From Aeriscardovia sp. (GTDB taxonomy: Bacteria > Actinomycetota > Actinomycetes > Actinomycetales > Bifidobacteriaceae): 64,000 bases of DNA. The notes beneath the pieces are model-generated. The model saw only the letters and a list, made by a program, of their open reading frames with translations. It searched no databases and was not told where the DNA came from. A program made the position numbers and the translations under genes. Shown one piece after another: positions 16,897 through 25,957 of the stretch (the stretch's first letter is position 1; each line of letters starts with the position of its first letter). The stretch lies in assembly GCA_017413255.1 (NCBI GenBank), contig JAFPUC010000007.1, forward strand, positions 1 to 64,000, given 5' to 3'.

Positions 16897-17694
16897 ATGT
16901 CCCTTATAGATTCATGGATGGCGGTATGCCCGGAGGGCGAGTTTGCCGGCGTCAAAGACCAATTTTCCAAAACCATAACCCTGCAAAGGATTTTTGACCT
17001 CCATTCTTCCCTCGCTCCCTCCCAGTTTCTCTTGAACCTCGTATGGACCCACTCAAAAATAGTAGCCGCTATCGTTTTTGCCCTCTGCCTAAGGTCTAGG
17101 GAGGGAAAGGAAGATGGCGTAGACATTTCCCTCATGCGCTTTGGTGCCAGGGCAGCCTCTGGCCTGAAGGGCATGTCTTCTTCGCTTCCGCGTCCCCACG
17201 CCCTGGAAAGGCGGCCCAATATCACCCTGGCGGTAGCCGGGGCCCTGGTGCACGATGTGGGGGCTTATAAAGTTTCGAAGGATGGGTATTCCTTTGACGA
17301 CTCCTACCTTTTTCACGGCCTGTACGGCTACCTTGAATTGCACAAGGCCGGATTTGGAGAAGAGATGGCTCTTTTTGCCAGAAACCATACCGGCAGCGGC
17401 ATAACCCGCCAGGAGGTAGTTAGGGAAAATCTCCTGCTTCCTCCTCAAGACTACCTTCCCACCACAGTTGAGCAGAAAGTCGTAGCTTACGGAGACTGCT
17501 TTCACACCAAAAGCAACCCTCCGGCCTTTGTGAGTTTTGAAGAGGCTGAAAAGAGGATAGCGCGCTTTGGCAAGGGCCCAAAAAACCGCTTTGAAGAAAT
17601 GGAGGCCCGGTTTGGAAAAGTGGACCTCCTAGGAATTTCGCAGGAGTGTCAAATGCCTATTTTGGGTCGCCAACTACCGTCTTGCGGTCAATGA
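16897..17694 (+). CDS. HD-domain phosphohydrolase-like protein
   Basis: 265 aa. The HD-superfamily core is visible: LNLVWTHSKIVA near residue 50 (first His), ALVHDVGAYKV near residue 115 (His-Asp pair), YLFHGLYGYLEL and FARNHTGSGI (further metal ligands). Such proteins cleave phosphate esters or act on nucleotides; the substrate cannot be read from sequence. Divergent from zwf and convergent with the P-type ATPase, overlapping its 3' end by 38 bp. GTG 16891 is the alternative start. Missing Shine-Dalgarno suggests leaderless translation. Confidence 0.85.
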   Translation: MSLIDSWMAVCPEGEFAGVKDQFSKTITLQRIFDLHSSLAPSQFLLNLVWTHSKIVAAIVFALCLRSREGKEDGVDISLMRFGARAASGLKGMSSSLPRPHALERRPNITLAVAGALVHDVGAYKVSKDGYSFDDSYLFHGLYGYLELHKAGFGEEMALFARNHTGSGITRQEVVRENLLLPPQDYLPTTVEQKVVAYGDCFHTKSNPPAFVSFEEAEKRIARFGKGPKNRFEEMEARFGKVDLLGISQECQMPILGRQLPSCGQ

Positions 17695-19648
17695 TGGCTC
17701 CGAGGGCGTAAAAGATCGCAACCGAGTCTATAACTTCCTGAAGGATCGCGCCCACCACTACGGGTATCAGGTTGCATGCAGCCAAAATCATCAGCACCAA
17801 GGCCAGGCCTATGCCCAAAAGCACGGCCTGAAGCATGATGTTTTTAGTTTGGCGCGAAATTGCTATAGCTCTGGGCACGGCAAGGATTTCGTCGTTCATT
17901 ATCACGGCCTGGGCGCTTTCGCTGGCCACCGTGGCCGAGCCGTCGGTCATGGCTATGCCGATGTCGGAAGAGGCGAGGACGGGGGCGTCGTTTACGCCGT
18001 CTCCCACCATCATCGTCACGTGCTCTCCTCCCGCCCCGAAGAAGCGCCCCAGTTTCTTCTTTCCGCCTTCTGCCTGTCTGTCAGTCTTTTTGTCGTGGGA
18101 GACTACGGCGAGCTTTTCTTCGGGAAGGAGCCTTGCCTTTACGTCGGAAATTCCAAGCTGGGAGGCTATGGCGTCGGCAGTCCCCTGCCTGTCTCCCGTC
18201 ACCATGGTGATCTTGTAAATTCCAAGCTTCTTTAGATTTTCAATGGCGGCTTTGGAATTTGGCCTAGGCAGATCCTTTAGGACTATCCTGCCTGCAATCC
18301 GGCCGTTTTCCGCCACAAAGACCCCTATCTCATCGGGAGCCAGATCTGGGAAGGAAACCGATCCTCCAAACATCCCTTCGAGCCACTGGAGTTTTCCTGC
18401 AGCTACTTTTTTGCCTTCTACAATGCCTCTAATCCCGTTTCCGGGGTTCTCTTCCACTTCTTCTGCGGCGGGCGTACCACCCTCCCCCCAGAGCGGATCT
18501 GCGGCCTTTGAAATGCCCTTGGCAAGAATATGCACCGAGTAGGCTTCAAGGGCGCCTGCAAGCTTTAAAACTTCATTTTGGTCAAATCCGGGCAGGCACT
18601 CTACGCGGTAGACCTGGGGGTCTTTGGATGTGAGGGTGCCAGTTTTGTCGAAGAAGATATGGCTGACCCTGCTCATCTGCTCCACGACGCCTTGGGATTT
18701 TACGATGATGCTGTGCTTGGCAAGCCTTCCGATTCCCCCCATATAGGCCACTGGGGCCGCTATGAGCAGGGGGCAGGGGGTGGCCAAAACCATCACCTGC
18801 ACAAAGCGGACCGGATCTCGGCTGCAGGCCCAGCCTATTATTCCTATTACCAAGGAAACCACGGTGAAGGGAACGGCCAGAATGTCGGCGGTTTTGACGA
18901 TGGGGGCCCTGGAATCCCTGGCGTTTTCAACCAGCTTTAGAATTTGTTGGTACTCGGAGTCCTTGGCTGCAGCCGTAGCCTTCATGTACAGGGCGACCGA
19001 CTGATTCACCCCTCCCGAAAGCACCTTGTCTCCCGCCACAAGATCGGCCGGAACGGGCTCTCCGTTTATCATCGACATGTCTACGGATGCTTCCTGGCTT
19101 ACAAGAACGCCGTCTACCGGTATGGTTTCTCCCGGCTTTACGAGAAGCACCTCTCCTACGGCTATTTTTTCTACCGGCACGTCTTTTACCGCGTCTGCGT
19201 TACCTGGGTTTACAAGGTGGGCCGTCTTGGGCGCGTTTTCCATGAGCTTTGTAAGGTTCTCTCCGGCCTTGGATTGGGCAAAGTCTTCGATGGCCCCACC
19301 CGTAAATACCATGAGATCTATGATCCACGCCGCCCAAAATGTCCCCACGAGGGTGGCCGAGATGATCGCTATTACGGCCAAGATGTCTGAGCCGGCCCTG
19401 TGAGCCATCCAGCCTTTGATGATGTCGATGATCTCTATTGCCAGGGTATAGATGGATAAAAGAATAAATATGATTATTGCAACAATTCTTGCAGCTCTTG
19501 CATCATTCCAAAGAATGCCGCATATAATTCCAACCGCTATGGATACAAGCATCATTGGGGAAGAAATGAAAAATTTTCCAAATCCTCTCCAGAACACCGC
19601 CATCTTTCCGTGCCCTTTGTCAGGCATGGTTGCAGCAGCTTCAGTCAA
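17657..19648 (-). CDS. P1B-type heavy-metal-transporting ATPase with TPC motif
   Basis: 663 aa. No N-terminal metal-binding domain is seen. Actuator motif INGEPVP (usual TGE family), ion-path motif VLATPCPLLIAAPVA (TPC in place of the CPC of copper/zinc pumps), phosphorylation site DKTGTLT, a variant HP motif reading SVHILAK, ATP-binding MVTGDRQGTA and hinge MVGDGVNDAPVL. It exports or imports a transition metal at ATP cost; the metal is not decidable, since TPC pumps are poorly characterised. Start TTG 19646-19648 has AAAGGAT upstream; ATG 19627 is an alternative. Two hairpins lie in the leader. Confidence 0.93.
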   Translation of the reverse strand: MTEAAATMPDKGHGKMAVFWRGFGKFFISSPMMLVSIAVGIICGILWNDARAARIVAIIIFILLSIYTLAIEIIDIIKGWMAHRAGSDILAVIAIISATLVGTFWAAWIIDLMVFTGGAIEDFAQSKAGENLTKLMENAPKTAHLVNPGNADAVKDVPVEKIAVGEVLLVKPGETIPVDGVLVSQEASVDMSMINGEPVPADLVAGDKVLSGGVNQSVALYMKATAAAKDSEYQQILKLVENARDSRAPIVKTADILAVPFTVVSLVIGIIGWACSRDPVRFVQVMVLATPCPLLIAAPVAYMGGIGRLAKHSIIVKSQGVVEQMSRVSHIFFDKTGTLTSKDPQVYRVECLPGFDQNEVLKLAGALEAYSVHILAKGISKAADPLWGEGGTPAAEEVEENPGNGIRGIVEGKKVAAGKLQWLEGMFGGSVSFPDLAPDEIGVFVAENGRIAGRIVLKDLPRPNSKAAIENLKKLGIYKITMVTGDRQGTADAIASQLGISDVKARLLPEEKLAVVSHDKKTDRQAEGGKKKLGRFFGAGGEHVTMMVGDGVNDAPVLASSDIGIAMTDGSATVASESAQAVIMNDEILAVPRAIAISRQTKNIMLQAVLLGIGLALVLMILAACNLIPVVVGAILQEVIDSVAIFYALGAIIDRKTVVGDPK

Positions 19649-19662
19649 GGCAAATCCTTTCT

Positions 19663-19700
19663 CCGCCTAAGCGGATGCCCGAGGATCTGAAAATCTCGGG
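19663..19700 (-). promoter_or_regulatory. Two hairpins in the 5' leader of the P-type ATPase gene
   Basis: CCGC-CTAA-GCGG (19663-19674) lies just upstream of the AAAGGAT ribosome site, and a CCCGAG(G)AT ... ATCTCGGG stem with one bulge spans 19678-19700. Neither has a U-tract, so they are not simple terminators. They could be an operator or a small metal-responsive leader; no known riboswitch consensus was recognised. Confidence 0.35.
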
Positions 19701-19831
19701 ACTTTGGCTAGATTAACTCGATGACAAAAAACTTATTGATTGCTCAATTTGGCCAAGAATGAATTCCCAGGTTTTGTTGATACATATCTTAATATATGGG
19801 ATCTAAAAAGCCAGACTTGGCCTAAGCAGTG

Positions 19832-20146
19832 CTATTTGTGCTTCCTTTTCCTCTTCTCCGCTTGAGGGTTCTCTACTTTTACCGTAGAGGCGGCAATGGA
19901 TCCTGCCACGTATGCCTGGAGGCGCAGCCACTCGGGAAAAAGCTTCATTCCGTCCGCCATCGAATCTATATCCGTAAGGGCACTAAAGCTTTTGTCTTTC
20001 ATTGTCAGTTTCATTGTCAGCTCGCCCTTTTCGTCACATGAGCACTCAAAGACTATTCCGCTTGACTGATATTCCCTGCTGTAATGAATGGAAGTTTTAA
20101 AAGTTTCGTCGGAACCTAGGATAGGAAGGTGAAATTTGTCTTCTAT
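19832..20146 (-). CDS. Small conserved-looking protein, unknown, with no canonical start codon
   Basis: About 104 residues after a GAGGGGGG purine run at 20151-20158. The chain looks like a folded protein: HLPILGSDETFK, SGIVFECSCDEKGEL, SALTDIDSMADGMKLFPEW, then VAGSIAASTVKVEN and a very basic tail (KRKRKHK). No ATG, GTG or TTG occurs in frame between the tRNA-Ser gene and the folded region; the codon at the right distance from the purine run is ATA (20144-20146). Either AUA initiates, or the start is internal (ATG codons exist only about 48 residues in), or the gene has lost its start. Function unknown. Confidence 0.5.
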   Translation of the reverse strand: MEDKFHLPILGSDETFKTSIHYSREYQSSGIVFECSCDEKGELTMKLTMKDKSFSALTDIDSMADGMKLFPEWLRLQAYVAGSIAASTVKVENPQAEKRKRKHK

Positions 20147-20172
20147 GTTTCCCCCCTCAGGGCATAAAAAAG

Positions 20173-20257
20173 CGGAGGATGCGAGATTCGAACTCGCGAG
20201 GGCGTGAACCCAACACGCTTTCCAAGCGTGCGCCATAGGCCTCTAGGCGAATCCTCC
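20173..20257 (-). tRNA. tRNA-Ser(GGA)
   Basis: 85-nt class II tRNA. Acceptor stem GGAGGAT / ATCCTCC closes with G discriminator at 20173; D-loop GCCTAGAGGCCTATGGC; anticodon loop CTTGGAAAG gives anticodon GGA; a long variable arm follows; T-arm is GCGAGTTCGAATCTCGC. CCA is not encoded. Confidence 0.95.
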
Positions 20258-20376
20258 ATGTGCTGCTAACACTGTCAACAAGTGTATCACTTTTAAAGGG
20301 AAAGTGCTAAACACGGAATTATAATTGTCTGATTACAGGAACGAGAATATGAGCGGATTGCATTTGGAGGGAGATT

Positions 20377-22587
20377 TTGAAAAAGAAAAAAATATTTGAG
20401 GTAGCCGTATCCATTTTGGGATGTACTGCCGTAACCCTGATGCTGGCCGGATGCGGTCAGTCCTCCTCTTCCCCTTCAACGTCCCAGTCTTCTACGCCTT
20501 CTTCGGCGCAGGGAAGTTCAAACAAGAGCAGCGCCTCTTCGTCATCTAAATCCAGTTCTTCTGCTTCATCTTCGTCTGCGCCCTCCTCCCCTTCAGGATC
20601 TTCGGAAACAAAGTCTCCCTCTTCCTCAGGTTCTTCAGGGGCATCTTCCTTTTCTTCGGGGATGGCTTCGGGCGGCGCAACCTCAGAATCTTCTTCTCTT
20701 TCGCACTACACCAACGATCCCTCAGTCTCGCTTCCTAAATCTATAAGTCCCTCTATCCCCGACAATGCCTCGGTAGTAGCTCCCGGCTACGCTCAGATGC
20801 CGGATGGGAAAGTCGTAAATCTCTCCACTGGGAAAGAAGTCACTAACCCCAAACTTGTAGGAACTTCTTCCACCCCTCCCGATCCCGGAGCTCTCAGTAA
20901 TGGCATGAATTTCATACCCGAACAGGTGGGAAATGTCAGAAAACAGATGGAAAAGCTGCAGCAGAGCAACAGCAATTTGGATAAAGCGGATACCAGCGCT
21001 TATTTTGTAAGTACTGCCTCATACATACCCAATGGGAATTACGGCGCCTTTTGGGGATCAAATTCCAATGGAGAAGTTTTTTATGACGCCCAGGGAGAGC
21101 CTTTTGTCCAACAGGCCAAAGGCGTTATAGACGTTTCTGCGTGGAATGGACAAATTAATTGGCAAGAACTTCAGAGCGAAGGAGTCCAAGGAGCCATAAT
21201 AAGGCTGGATTACGGATCTTATAACGGCTATGACAGCGAGGCCCTAAACAATATAAAGCAGTGCATGAGTCTTGGCATTCCGATCGGGGTTTACGTTTAC
21301 TCTTATGCCTACGATGCAGGTACTGGCTACCAAGAAGGGAGTTACGCAGCTTCTTTGCTCCAACAGGCTGGAGTTTCTCCTTCCGATCTTCCATTGGGCA
21401 TTTATTACGATCTGGAGCCCTATGTGTGGTCCGCTCATCCACATCCCACCAATCCTGGAGTGTACCAACAAATAGTTTCCAACTTCTTTGCAGGCCTTTC
21501 TTCCCAGGGATACACGAACGCCTCAGTTTATTCCTACCCCGACTACCTTGAATCTGATCTCGATAACTCTTATATCTACCGGCATGTAGGGTGGGTAGCA
21601 AGTTATTCGTCATACCCGGGTTTTTATCAATGGAATACGAACTTTCGAGGTTGGCAATATTACGATGAGGGAACATTAAACGGAATTAACGGATACGTCG
21701 ATCTGGATGCATTTGGTTATGCCTCTTACGAACCCAATGCGTGGAGCGCTCCCCTCAACCTTTCTTCCTACCCTGCAGCAGATCTTCCTGACGGAGACTA
21801 CTACATAGATTTGGCTTCCAACCTTTCCACTTCCCTCCAGGCTCCTTCTTCCCAGGAAGGCATCCAGATGAACAGCGCCAACGGCAATCGCTCTCAGGGC
21901 CAGATTTGGTACCTTCACAGGAATGCCAACGGTTCATACGGGATTTTGAATACTGATAGCAATTATTGGTTAGATGTTCATTGGGCCTTTATGAATCAGG
22001 GCAACATCATAGACCAATGGATCGGAAATGGAACTCCAGCTCAGCAGTGGTTCATAAGGAAAGTAAACAACGCCTACGTCCTTCAGTCGGAACTTGGAAA
22101 TATCTGTCTGGGCCTTTCCGGGGGAAATGCGGAGGTTCAGACCCCCACGGCTTCCTCCTCCCAGCTTTTCAGGCTTTCGGCCGTAAATAATTCCATACCC
22201 CTCAACACCCCCGTTTCTCTTACTCAGGGCGATTCGGCCATGCAGTCTCCCAGTTCTGGCCGGTTGGCGCAACTGACCACTTCCCCCTTGGCCTACTCTC
22301 CTTCCCAAAAGTGGGAGATTAGCGAAAGCGGGGACGGGGTTTACTCTATAAAATCCCTGTCTTCAGGATTTATGGTCGACGATCAATACGCCCAGACTAA
22401 CCCGGGGACAATAGTCGACCAGTACTCTTCCAATGGGACAGGGAGCCAGATGTGGCTCTTGACTACTCCTAACGGGGTATCTTTTACCAGCTCTAACGGA
22501 TACGGGGTTATAACTGCCTCCTCTTCAGGCCTTACCCTTCAAAACTACGGACAGGGCGCCCAAAACTGGGATGTTAAGGCGTTTTAA
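20377..22587 (+). CDS. Lipoprotein with GH25 lysozyme domain and ricin-type lectin repeats
   Basis: 736 aa. Signal peptide MKKKKIFEVAVSILGC.. ends in lipobox LAGC (Cys26). Residues 28-115 are a Ser-rich linker. A GH25 muramidase domain spans about 248-455: Asp in VIDVSAWNG (D252) and the catalytic DxE in YYDLEPY (D345, E347). From about 475 to the end there are beta-trefoil lectin repeats with QxW-like motifs (GQIWYL, AQQWFI, SQKWEI, SQMWLL, AQNWDV). It would cleave peptidoglycan while tethered to the membrane, with lectin modules holding a cell-wall sugar. Start TTG with GGAGG at 20367-20371. Located next to the glycan cluster; its stop overlaps the opposite gene by 4 bp. Confidence 0.93.
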   Translation: MKKKKIFEVAVSILGCTAVTLMLAGCGQSSSSPSTSQSSTPSSAQGSSNKSSASSSSKSSSSASSSSAPSSPSGSSETKSPSSSGSSGASSFSSGMASGGATSESSSLSHYTNDPSVSLPKSISPSIPDNASVVAPGYAQMPDGKVVNLSTGKEVTNPKLVGTSSTPPDPGALSNGMNFIPEQVGNVRKQMEKLQQSNSNLDKADTSAYFVSTASYIPNGNYGAFWGSNSNGEVFYDAQGEPFVQQAKGVIDVSAWNGQINWQELQSEGVQGAIIRLDYGSYNGYDSEALNNIKQCMSLGIPIGVYVYSYAYDAGTGYQEGSYAASLLQQAGVSPSDLPLGIYYDLEPYVWSAHPHPTNPGVYQQIVSNFFAGLSSQGYTNASVYSYPDYLESDLDNSYIYRHVGWVASYSSYPGFYQWNTNFRGWQYYDEGTLNGINGYVDLDAFGYASYEPNAWSAPLNLSSYPAADLPDGDYYIDLASNLSTSLQAPSSQEGIQMNSANGNRSQGQIWYLHRNANGSYGILNTDSNYWLDVHWAFMNQGNIIDQWIGNGTPAQQWFIRKVNNAYVLQSELGNICLGLSGGNAEVQTPTASSSQLFRLSAVNNSIPLNTPVSLTQGDSAMQSPSSGRLAQLTTSPLAYSPSQKWEISESGDGVYSIKSLSSGFMVDDQYAQTNPGTIVDQYSSNGTGSQMWLLTTPNGVSFTSSNGYGVITASSSGLTLQNYGQGAQNWDVKAF

Positions 22588-24464
22588 TAAAGCTTTACAG
22601 CTTTGGCCAGATACTGCCCCCAAAATTCGGGAGTTGTAAGTTCTTTACCTCCGGTTCTCCAGATTCGCTTCAAGTAATCTAAATGAGTTTTGTAATAGTG
22701 TAAATCTGTCTTATAACGCTTCGAGATTTCTTCATACTTCTTTACGTCTTTTACCCGTATGCATCCTTTTTGATTAAACCAGTCAACCATTATTAGATAT
22801 TTCTTTTCACGTATGATTCCAGCAGGGAAAGTCCAACCGTTGGCAGGAATTACGGCAAATCCCTCCCCATTGGTTTGGAGTATGCGCTGCTTATTGACAA
22901 AGTATCTGTCTATCCTTTCTTCCCTGCGGCTTCTCGGTTTATCTTTATCTATGATTTGACGAGTTAGCTCTCTTACATTTAAGCCCTGCTTTTTTAACTC
23001 AGGTATCTCGTTTATCTGTTTTTGTAGTTCGTCCAAATCTACAAATTTTTCCGTATCCCTCCAGAGTTGATCAAAGCGCTTTTTATTGAGGGCAGGATTT
23101 GCAAGGAAGTTAGGACCCCTAAAGAAGTCTTCAAGAGCTTCCAGAGCAAAAGTTGCATTAGTGTAACCGAATTTATGGAGTTCCAAATCTACGGCTCCGC
23201 ACAAGGGAGCCATAAAGTTAGAGTGCGGGGCGAATCCCGTTGCAAGCTGGGCGCAAAGAGTATTTCTGAGCGTGTAGTATCTGTCTATCACGGCGCTGTA
23301 CTTTGTGGGGAAGTCTTTATGCCAGGTGCAGATAGAATTCATTGTTATAAATTTCGGCTTTGCCCTGAATCCGTATTCGGCATCATCTCCCCGGACGAAT
23401 ATTGGGAGGGGAAGACCGTTTTCTTCTATTATCTTTACTGGCATCGCGCAGTACCACCATGCTGCGTAAGTATTTTTTTTCATTTCTTCGGAAGGCTCTA
23501 AAGTCTCATTTAGCACTAGGTCCTCTGTCAGCGACATACGCAAAATAGGCTTTTGCGAGATGCATCCTCCTTGAGGCGTTACCCAACCTACGTCCTCCCT
23601 TTGCATATCTTTGATATCGAAATTAAGCATGGCTCCTGAAATGAAAGATCTTTGCCATTCGGGTTTCAGTATGCTTATTAAGTTAATCGTGCGCTTTATG
23701 CTTTCTGCGCATAAGGAGACGTCGTCATCCATTAGAAGCACATGCGTGAAGTTAGCTTTATTTTTAAGAACTTCAAGCATTCCCCGGGCAAAGCCCCCGG
23801 AACCGCCTACATTAGGGTTAGGGAGAATAGATATACTTTTGTCTTCAAGTGTATGGTTTAAGGTCCTACCATTATCTATAACAAAAAAATAAGAATTTTT
23901 GCCAATATCATCAGCGAAGAAATTTGCTTTTAGGTAGGAGATATTTCTCTCTATATATTCTTCTTTCTTAAAAGTAGGTGTAACCAGAGCCAACTTCACT
24001 TTTTCAGGCTGCGATTTAGTTTCTACACCCCAATAGCAGTTTCTTATTTTCACATCTTCGCTATGGGTTTTTATAATAAATCCCTCGATTACATCTTCTT
24101 TTCCGGGAATTATAGGAATATCTAAGGTTTGCCATGTCTGGTTTTGGTTGATTTTTGTAACTTCTCCCGTGTGCTGTGTGTTATGGGAAAAATTATCAGC
24201 ATAGGTTCTTTCTATTTCGCTTCCTGGTCCCATTATCTCTATATGGAGGTAAAAACTGACTGCTTTGGAATACATAGAAAGTTTATAGACAGAGAGAGAA
24301 TTGAAGTAGGTTGTAAAGTCATACTCACCTTCTTCAATCAAGCGTAGGGATTTGTCTTTTTGCTCGACAATCGTTTTATTGGAAAGATAATACAGGCTGT
24401 TGCAGCTTTGCGGATTGTATGAGACGTCATTTAGCACAATATTGGCAAATCTCAACTTTGGCAC
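22584..24464 (-). CDS. GT2 galactofuranosyltransferase-like protein (GlfT2 family), copy A
   Basis: 626 aa. GlfT2-like layout: N-terminal beta-rich domain (1-160), GT-A domain with NPNVGGSGGFARGM, metal site LMDDDVSL (DDD), acceptor site VRGDDAEYGFRA and ICTWHKDFP, then a C-terminal helical domain. GlfT2 adds galactofuranose from UDP-Galf to a lipid-linked galactan. It is about the same length as and clearly paralogous to copy B at 33003-34868, but its DNA is much more AT-rich and its Lys/Asn content higher. GTG start with AGGGGAG upstream. Acceptor and sugar specificity are inferred from family. Confidence 0.88.
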   Translation of the reverse strand: MPKLRFANIVLNDVSYNPQSCNSLYYLSNKTIVEQKDKSLRLIEEGEYDFTTYFNSLSVYKLSMYSKAVSFYLHIEIMGPGSEIERTYADNFSHNTQHTGEVTKINQNQTWQTLDIPIIPGKEDVIEGFIIKTHSEDVKIRNCYWGVETKSQPEKVKLALVTPTFKKEEYIERNISYLKANFFADDIGKNSYFFVIDNGRTLNHTLEDKSISILPNPNVGGSGGFARGMLEVLKNKANFTHVLLMDDDVSLCAESIKRTINLISILKPEWQRSFISGAMLNFDIKDMQREDVGWVTPQGGCISQKPILRMSLTEDLVLNETLEPSEEMKKNTYAAWWYCAMPVKIIEENGLPLPIFVRGDDAEYGFRAKPKFITMNSICTWHKDFPTKYSAVIDRYYTLRNTLCAQLATGFAPHSNFMAPLCGAVDLELHKFGYTNATFALEALEDFFRGPNFLANPALNKKRFDQLWRDTEKFVDLDELQKQINEIPELKKQGLNVRELTRQIIDKDKPRSRREERIDRYFVNKQRILQTNGEGFAVIPANGWTFPAGIIREKKYLIMVDWFNQKGCIRVKDVKKYEEISKRYKTDLHYYKTHLDYLKRIWRTGGKELTTPEFWGQYLAKAVKLY

Positions 24465-24816
24465 TTTTTCACTCCCCTAAACTACGATGGAAAACACTAT
24501 GGCTAAGTATAATTTTCACCTATAACTGGAGTACTCCTTCCTATCTCTTAGCCTGGAAATAACTAAGGTTTTCCGATTTTCAGTTTTAAGTTTGGTATGT
24601 AATTGTAATACGGTGTTAAAGCAGAACTATGAAATTATTTTCCAAATTTGCTGTATATCTAAGTTATTTGCAAACGTTACCAAAAAAGAGCTAGCTTGTA
24701 AGAAGGCGATAAAACCGCATCCGGTTCTTTGGCGCCAATCATAAGAATTTCTGCGCCTGCCTCTTTCCGGAATTATTTTCAGCAGCCAATGAGCAAAAGA
24801 TGGTTAGGAGAGTAAA
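24465..24816. other. 352-bp AT-rich divergent intergenic region
   Basis: No ORF of note. It carries a LacI-type operator match at 24669-24682, a 10-bp palindrome GGAGTACTCC near 24526, and presumably promoters for copy A (left) and the membrane protein (right). No clear -35/-10 pair could be picked. Confidence 0.6.
24669..24682. promoter_or_regulatory. Candidate LacI-family operator
   Basis: TGCAAACGTTACCA matches the general LacI/GalR operator pattern TGNAANCGNTNNCA with the central CG. It lies between the two divergent genes, so it could control either. The LacI regulator in this window is 12 kb away; which regulator binds is unknown. Confidence 0.4.
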
Positions 24817-25872
24817 TTGTTTAAGAATTACAGGCATAAGCCTTATAGTTTTCTTTTAAGGCTCATAACCCTGTCTATGACTGCTTTCACATTGGGATTT
24901 GGATTTTACCTCCTTTTTGGGCGAGGCAGCATCCTTCCCGGAAAATTCATGGTTGCCCTAAGTTCCGTCACTTTTGCCCTTTATACGGTAGTGGCGAGCA
25001 GTATGAGGCCTGAAGAAGGGGTAAGTCCTATTTGGCCATTTCCCGTGATGGGTTATGCCGCGGGCTGGGCTGTGACAATATGGGGCATTACCATATTGGC
25101 CAGGTTCCCCCATGCGGCCCTCGGGATAGTTTCTGGCCACTTGGTTTTTGGTGTAGGAATGATTGCGATCTGCATTTCTACAATCTCCATGACACTAATA
25201 GACTGGATACGCCTGTTCGTCAAGCAGCCCACTACCAGCCAGGAAGCAGATAAGGCGGCTGGAAAGGCAAACAAGTACGCCTACATTGAAATCTGGATCC
25301 TGACTTCCATCCCGTCCTTCTTTGCCATTGTGGGATTTGTTTATGCGATAGTGTCTCTGTGCCTTCCCTCCCCTGCCCAGCAGATCGGAGGAGATGCCCT
25401 GATGGCCCAGTCTTTTGTCTGCTTGGCTTTGGTATTCCTCATTCACATTCTTTCCAAACAGGCAAACAATATTTACCTCAAGCGCTTCAGGTGGCGCTAT
25501 TCCATCTATATCGTGGGAACCGGAACCATAAACATCATATGGGGAATATGCGTGGCAGCCATTAGGGGGGGAAGTTTCATTCCGCCCGGGTTTGGAATGA
25601 TAGGCCTGGGCCTCGTTTGCTTTGCAATCTGCGGGAAGGCGCACAGGGTCATAGGTAGCTGGCGCAATATTCCCGACATCGACTTTTTGGCCTCCTATTT
25701 CCCGATTCTGACTCTCGTGGCAGGCCTTTTGATAAGTATCGTCCTCTTCTCAACTTCGCTAACGAACCCCAACTACACCTATGCGGCATACATAATGTCC
25801 GGCCTGTCTTGCGTATGCCTGTCTATATTCGGCATTGTGGCCCTCCCCTCTGTTGACGCTTCCGGAGTATAA
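24817..25872 (+). CDS. Multi-pass membrane protein, unknown function
   Basis: 351 aa with about nine or ten hydrophobic segments evenly spaced along the chain and short loops; the longest hydrophilic stretch (VKQPTTSQEADKAAGKANKY) is near residue 140. Start TTG 24817 with AGGAG 5 nt upstream. The pattern may correspond to the DUF2776 family of bacterial membrane proteins, but I cannot confirm this. It lies between a galactofuranosyltransferase and a MATE transporter; a role in glycan or metabolite export is possible but unproven. Confidence 0.75.
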   Translation: MFKNYRHKPYSFLLRLITLSMTAFTLGFGFYLLFGRGSILPGKFMVALSSVTFALYTVVASSMRPEEGVSPIWPFPVMGYAAGWAVTIWGITILARFPHAALGIVSGHLVFGVGMIAICISTISMTLIDWIRLFVKQPTTSQEADKAAGKANKYAYIEIWILTSIPSFFAIVGFVYAIVSLCLPSPAQQIGGDALMAQSFVCLALVFLIHILSKQANNIYLKRFRWRYSIYIVGTGTINIIWGICVAAIRGGSFIPPGFGMIGLGLVCFAICGKAHRVIGSWRNIPDIDFLASYFPILTLVAGLLISIVLFSTSLTNPNYTYAAYIMSGLSCVCLSIFGIVALPSVDASGV

Positions 25873-25957
25873 AGGGTTTTCGCCAGCGGCCGAAGTTTGA
25901 TCCTGATATTATAAATACATCGCCTTTCTGTGTGCGATGTAGATAGGATCGACGATC

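Noticed and set aside
20456-20700. Repetitive Ser-codon tract that looks like a repeat array
   Set aside because: It is the in-frame Ser-rich stalk of the GH25 lipoprotein, without regular spacers.
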